From contig CAZTCJ010000039.1 in assembly GCA_964612085.1 (NCBI GenBank), forward strand, positions 1 to 32,111: a DNA stretch of 32,111 nt, written 5' to 3'. A model generated the notes under the pieces. That model saw nothing but the letters and a program-made list of their open reading frames with translations, had not been told where the DNA came from and did not search any database. This stretch comes from CAZTCJ01 sp964612085 (GTDB lineage: Bacteria; Pseudomonadota; Alphaproteobacteria; JAJFIK01). Shown in pieces: positions 30,208-32,111 of this stretch (within the stretch, counting starts at the first letter, position 1; the number at the start of each line of letters is the position of its first letter). The position numbers were made by a program, and so were the translations under genes.

Positions 30208-32111
30208 TCAGGCGAACCGGTTCGTCTTCGGAAAACCGCGCGGCGGCAGCCAGCCCGCATTGCCGCGATTGCCGAGCCAGTCGGTGACATCGGCGAAGCG
30301 TTTCTCCTTGCCCGACGCATCGCGCGCGGCCAGACCTTCATCGAAGAAGAACACGGCCGTATCGAACAAGCCGCCGTCCTTGTAGCGCTGAAGGATCACG
30401 CCCCGGCCCCGGGTCATTTCCGGCACCTGATCGAGCGGAAAAATCAGAAGCTTGCGGTTCTCGCCGATCACCGCCACATGATCGCCCTCGACGCTGGTGC
30501 AGGCCGCCGCGACAGCGGGCGCGCTGACATTCAGCACCTGCTTGCCGCTGCGCTTGGTGGCGATCACCTCATCCTCCGGCACGATGAAACCGTGTCCGGA
30601 GGATGCCGCGACCAGCAGCCGGGCTTCCGGCGTGTGAACGCGCACATCGACGATCTCTTCGTCGCCGATATCGGCCATCAGCCGCACCGGATCGCCATGG
30701 CCGCGCCCGCCCGGCAGTTTGTCCGCCCCCAGCATATAGAATTTGCCGTTGGTGGCGAAAACGAGCAGCTTGTCCGTGGTCCAGGCATGCTGGAAGAAGC
30801 GCGGCCCGTCCCCTTCCTTGAATTTCAGATCCGTGTCGGGTGGCAAATGGCCTTTGAGCGCGCGGATCCATCCCTTGGCGGAGCATACCACCGTGATCGG
30901 TTCCTTTTCCAGGAACGCTTCCGGGTCCACATCCTCCACATCCGGAACGTGATCGAAGCCCGTGCGGCGGCGGCCAAGCTCCGTCTTCGGACCGAAAGTC
31001 TTCTTGACCGCCTTGATCTCGTCGCCGATCCGTTCCCATTGGAGATCGTCGGATTTCAGAAGCGCCCGTAATTCCTTCGCGGTTTTTTTCAGCTCTTTAT
31101 GTTCCTTCTTGATCTCCATCTCTTCGAGCTTGCGCAAAGCGCGCAGCCGCATATTGAGGATCGCTTCGACCTGCACTTCCGTCAGATCGAAGGCCGCGAT
31201 CAATTCCGCCTTCGGATCGTCTTCCTCGCGGATGATCCGGATCACCTCGTCCAGATTGAGATAGGCGATCAGATAGCCGTCCAGCACTTCGAGCCGGTGC
31301 TCGATTTTACTGAGGCGATGACGGGAGCGGCGGACCAAAACCTCTTTGCGGTGATCGAGGAAAGCCTGAATCACCTCGCGCAGATTCATGACCCGCGGCA
31401 CGCGCCCGCCGTCAAGCACGTTCATATTGAGGGAGACGCGTGCCTCCAGATCGGTCAGACGGAAGGCCTGCTCCATTGCGAGCACCGGATCGACCGTGCG
31501 GCTCTTGGGTTCGAGCACCAGACGCACATCTTCGGCGGACTCGTCGCGCACTTCGGCGAGCAGGGTCAACTTCCGGGAATCGATCAGTTCGGCGATCCGT
31601 TCCGTAAGTTTGGCTTTTTGCACCAGATACGGAATTTCCGTGATCACGATGACATAGCTGCCGCGCGCACCGTCCTCCTTGTGCCAGCGGGCGCGCACCC
31701 GGAAGCCGCCGCGCCCCGTGCTATAAGCCTCCAGCATGGTCTCACGGTTATCGATCAGGATACCGCCGGTGGGAAAATCCGGACCCGGTATGAAATCGAG
31801 CAGTTTCTCGAATTTGGCATTCGGGTGCTTGATCAGATAAAGCGCCGCATCACAGATCTCCGCTGCGTTATGGGGCGGAATGCTGGTGGCCATGCCCACG
31901 GCGATGCCGGTCGATCCGTTGGCCAACAGATTGGGAAAGCCGCCGGGCAGGACTTCCGGCTCATCGTCCTCGCCGTCATAGGTGGGCCGGAAATCGACCG
32001 TATCCTCGTCGATACCTTCCAGCAGCGCCTTGGCCACTTCCGTCAGACGGCTTTCCGTGTAGCGCATGGCGGCGGCGTTATCGCCGTCCACATTGCCGAA
32101 ATTGCCCTGAC
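30208..32111 (-). CDS. parC: DNA topoisomerase IV subunit A, 5' end outside the window
   Basis: The last 634 codons of the ATP-dependent type II topoisomerase subunit that decatenates daughter chromosomes with ParE. The catalytic tyrosine lies in AMRYTESRL, codon 32059-32061, close to the right edge, so roughly 110-130 N-terminal residues are missing. The tower domain includes FIPGPDFPTGG, and the coiled coil includes LNMRLRALRKLEEMEIKKEHKEL. The C-terminal region (from about PITVVCSAKGWIRALKGH) has the weakly repeated beta-pinwheel blades. A GyrA box such as QRRGGKG is not evident, favouring ParC over GyrA. The C-terminal sequence ends WLPPRGFPKTNRFA, as I remember for alphaproteobacterial ParC. 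The stop is six bases from the hydrolase stop. Confidence 0.95.
   Translation of the reverse strand, partial: QGNFGNVDGDNAAAMRYTESRLTEVAKALLEGIDEDTVDFRPTYDGEDDEPEVLPGGFPNLLANGSTGIAVGMATSIPPHNAAEICDAALYLIKHPNAKFEKLLDFIPGPDFPTGGILIDNRETMLEAYSTGRGGFRVRARWHKEDGARGSYVIVITEIPYLVQKAKLTERIAELIDSRKLTLLAEVRDESAEDVRLVLEPKSRTVDPVLAMEQAFRLTDLEARVSLNMNVLDGGRVPRVMNLREVIQAFLDHRKEVLVRRSRHRLSKIEHRLEVLDGYLIAYLNLDEVIRIIREEDDPKAELIAAFDLTEVQVEAILNMRLRALRKLEEMEIKKEHKELKKTAKELRALLKSDDLQWERIGDEIKAVKKTFGPKTELGRRRTGFDHVPDVEDVDPEAFLEKEPITVVCSAKGWIRALKGHLPPDTDLKFKEGDGPRFFQHAWTTDKLLVFATNGKFYMLGADKLPGGRGHGDPVRLMADIGDEEIVDVRVHTPEARLLVAASSGHGFIVPEDEVIATKRSGKQVLNVSAPAVAAACTSVEGDHVAVIGENRKLLIFPLDQVPEMTRGRGVILQRYKDGGLFDTAVFFFDEGLAARDASGKEKRFADVTDWLGNRGNAGWLPPRGFPKTNRFA

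Noticed and set aside
30213..30224. CGAACCGGTTCG perfect palindrome between the hydrolase and parC
   Set aside because: It lies in the last codons of parC, has no T tract, and is short enough for chance in GC-rich DNA; not a convincing terminator.

Overview
This 32.1 kb, GC-rich window is chromosomal DNA from an alphaproteobacterium. The evidence is a MucR/Ros-family regulator, an LdtR-like MarR regulator followed by a DUF6898-type small protein, a HemB without the zinc cysteines, an alpha-type Bpt aminoacyl transferase, and a TakP-type TRAP transporter. I cannot name the genus. There are no tRNA or rRNA genes, insertion sequences, phage genes or CRISPR arrays. Coding density is high and most genes sit in short operons.

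Layout. (1) 1-2142: the 5' part of glyA on the minus strand, an AT-rich 516-base intergenic region, then mucR and a hairpin terminator. (2) 2114-6217, minus strand: a valine (isobutyryl-CoA) catabolic operon of acyl-CoA dehydrogenase, 3-hydroxyisobutyryl-CoA hydrolase and mmsB, followed by a MarR regulator and a small protein. A good candidate promoter lies at 6189-6217. (3) 6235-8433: a GNAT acetyltransferase, a small membrane protein and hemB. (4) 8452-15021: a TetR regulator and a second beta-hydroxyacid dehydrogenase, divergent from two tandem, membrane-anchored penicillin-acylase-family Ntn hydrolases. (5) 14994-18518: a flavin reductase, a secreted seven-repeat beta-propeller protein, a lipoprotein glycerophosphodiesterase and a glutathione transferase. 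(6) 18569-19456, minus strand: a GNAT acetyltransferase followed by a YjhX-family protein, a pair matching the proposed YjhQ/YjhX toxin-antitoxin arrangement. The 177 bases between them can fold into competing hairpins that involve the yjhX ribosome-binding site. (7) 19533-23366: an orphan motB, an SLC13 permease with RCK_C domains, and bpt. (8) 23389-24650, minus strand: a cupin and an unrecognised protein with two membrane helices. (9) 24779-30201: a three-gene TRAP transporter plus an alpha/beta hydrolase with a C-terminal membrane domain. (10) 30208-32111, minus strand: the 3' two-thirds or more of parC.

Functional picture. The valine operon turns isobutyryl-CoA into methylmalonate semialdehyde, apart from the hydratase step, which is not encoded here. 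The TRAP system resembles 2-oxoacid importers, so oxo-acid uptake and branched-chain catabolism may be linked, but that is inference. The acylases, hydrolase, phosphodiesterase and propeller protein point to an active cell envelope or periplasmic hydrolytic repertoire.

The feature most worth testing is the GNAT-YjhX pair with its structured leader. The RNA helices were found by eye and have not been scored with a folding program.
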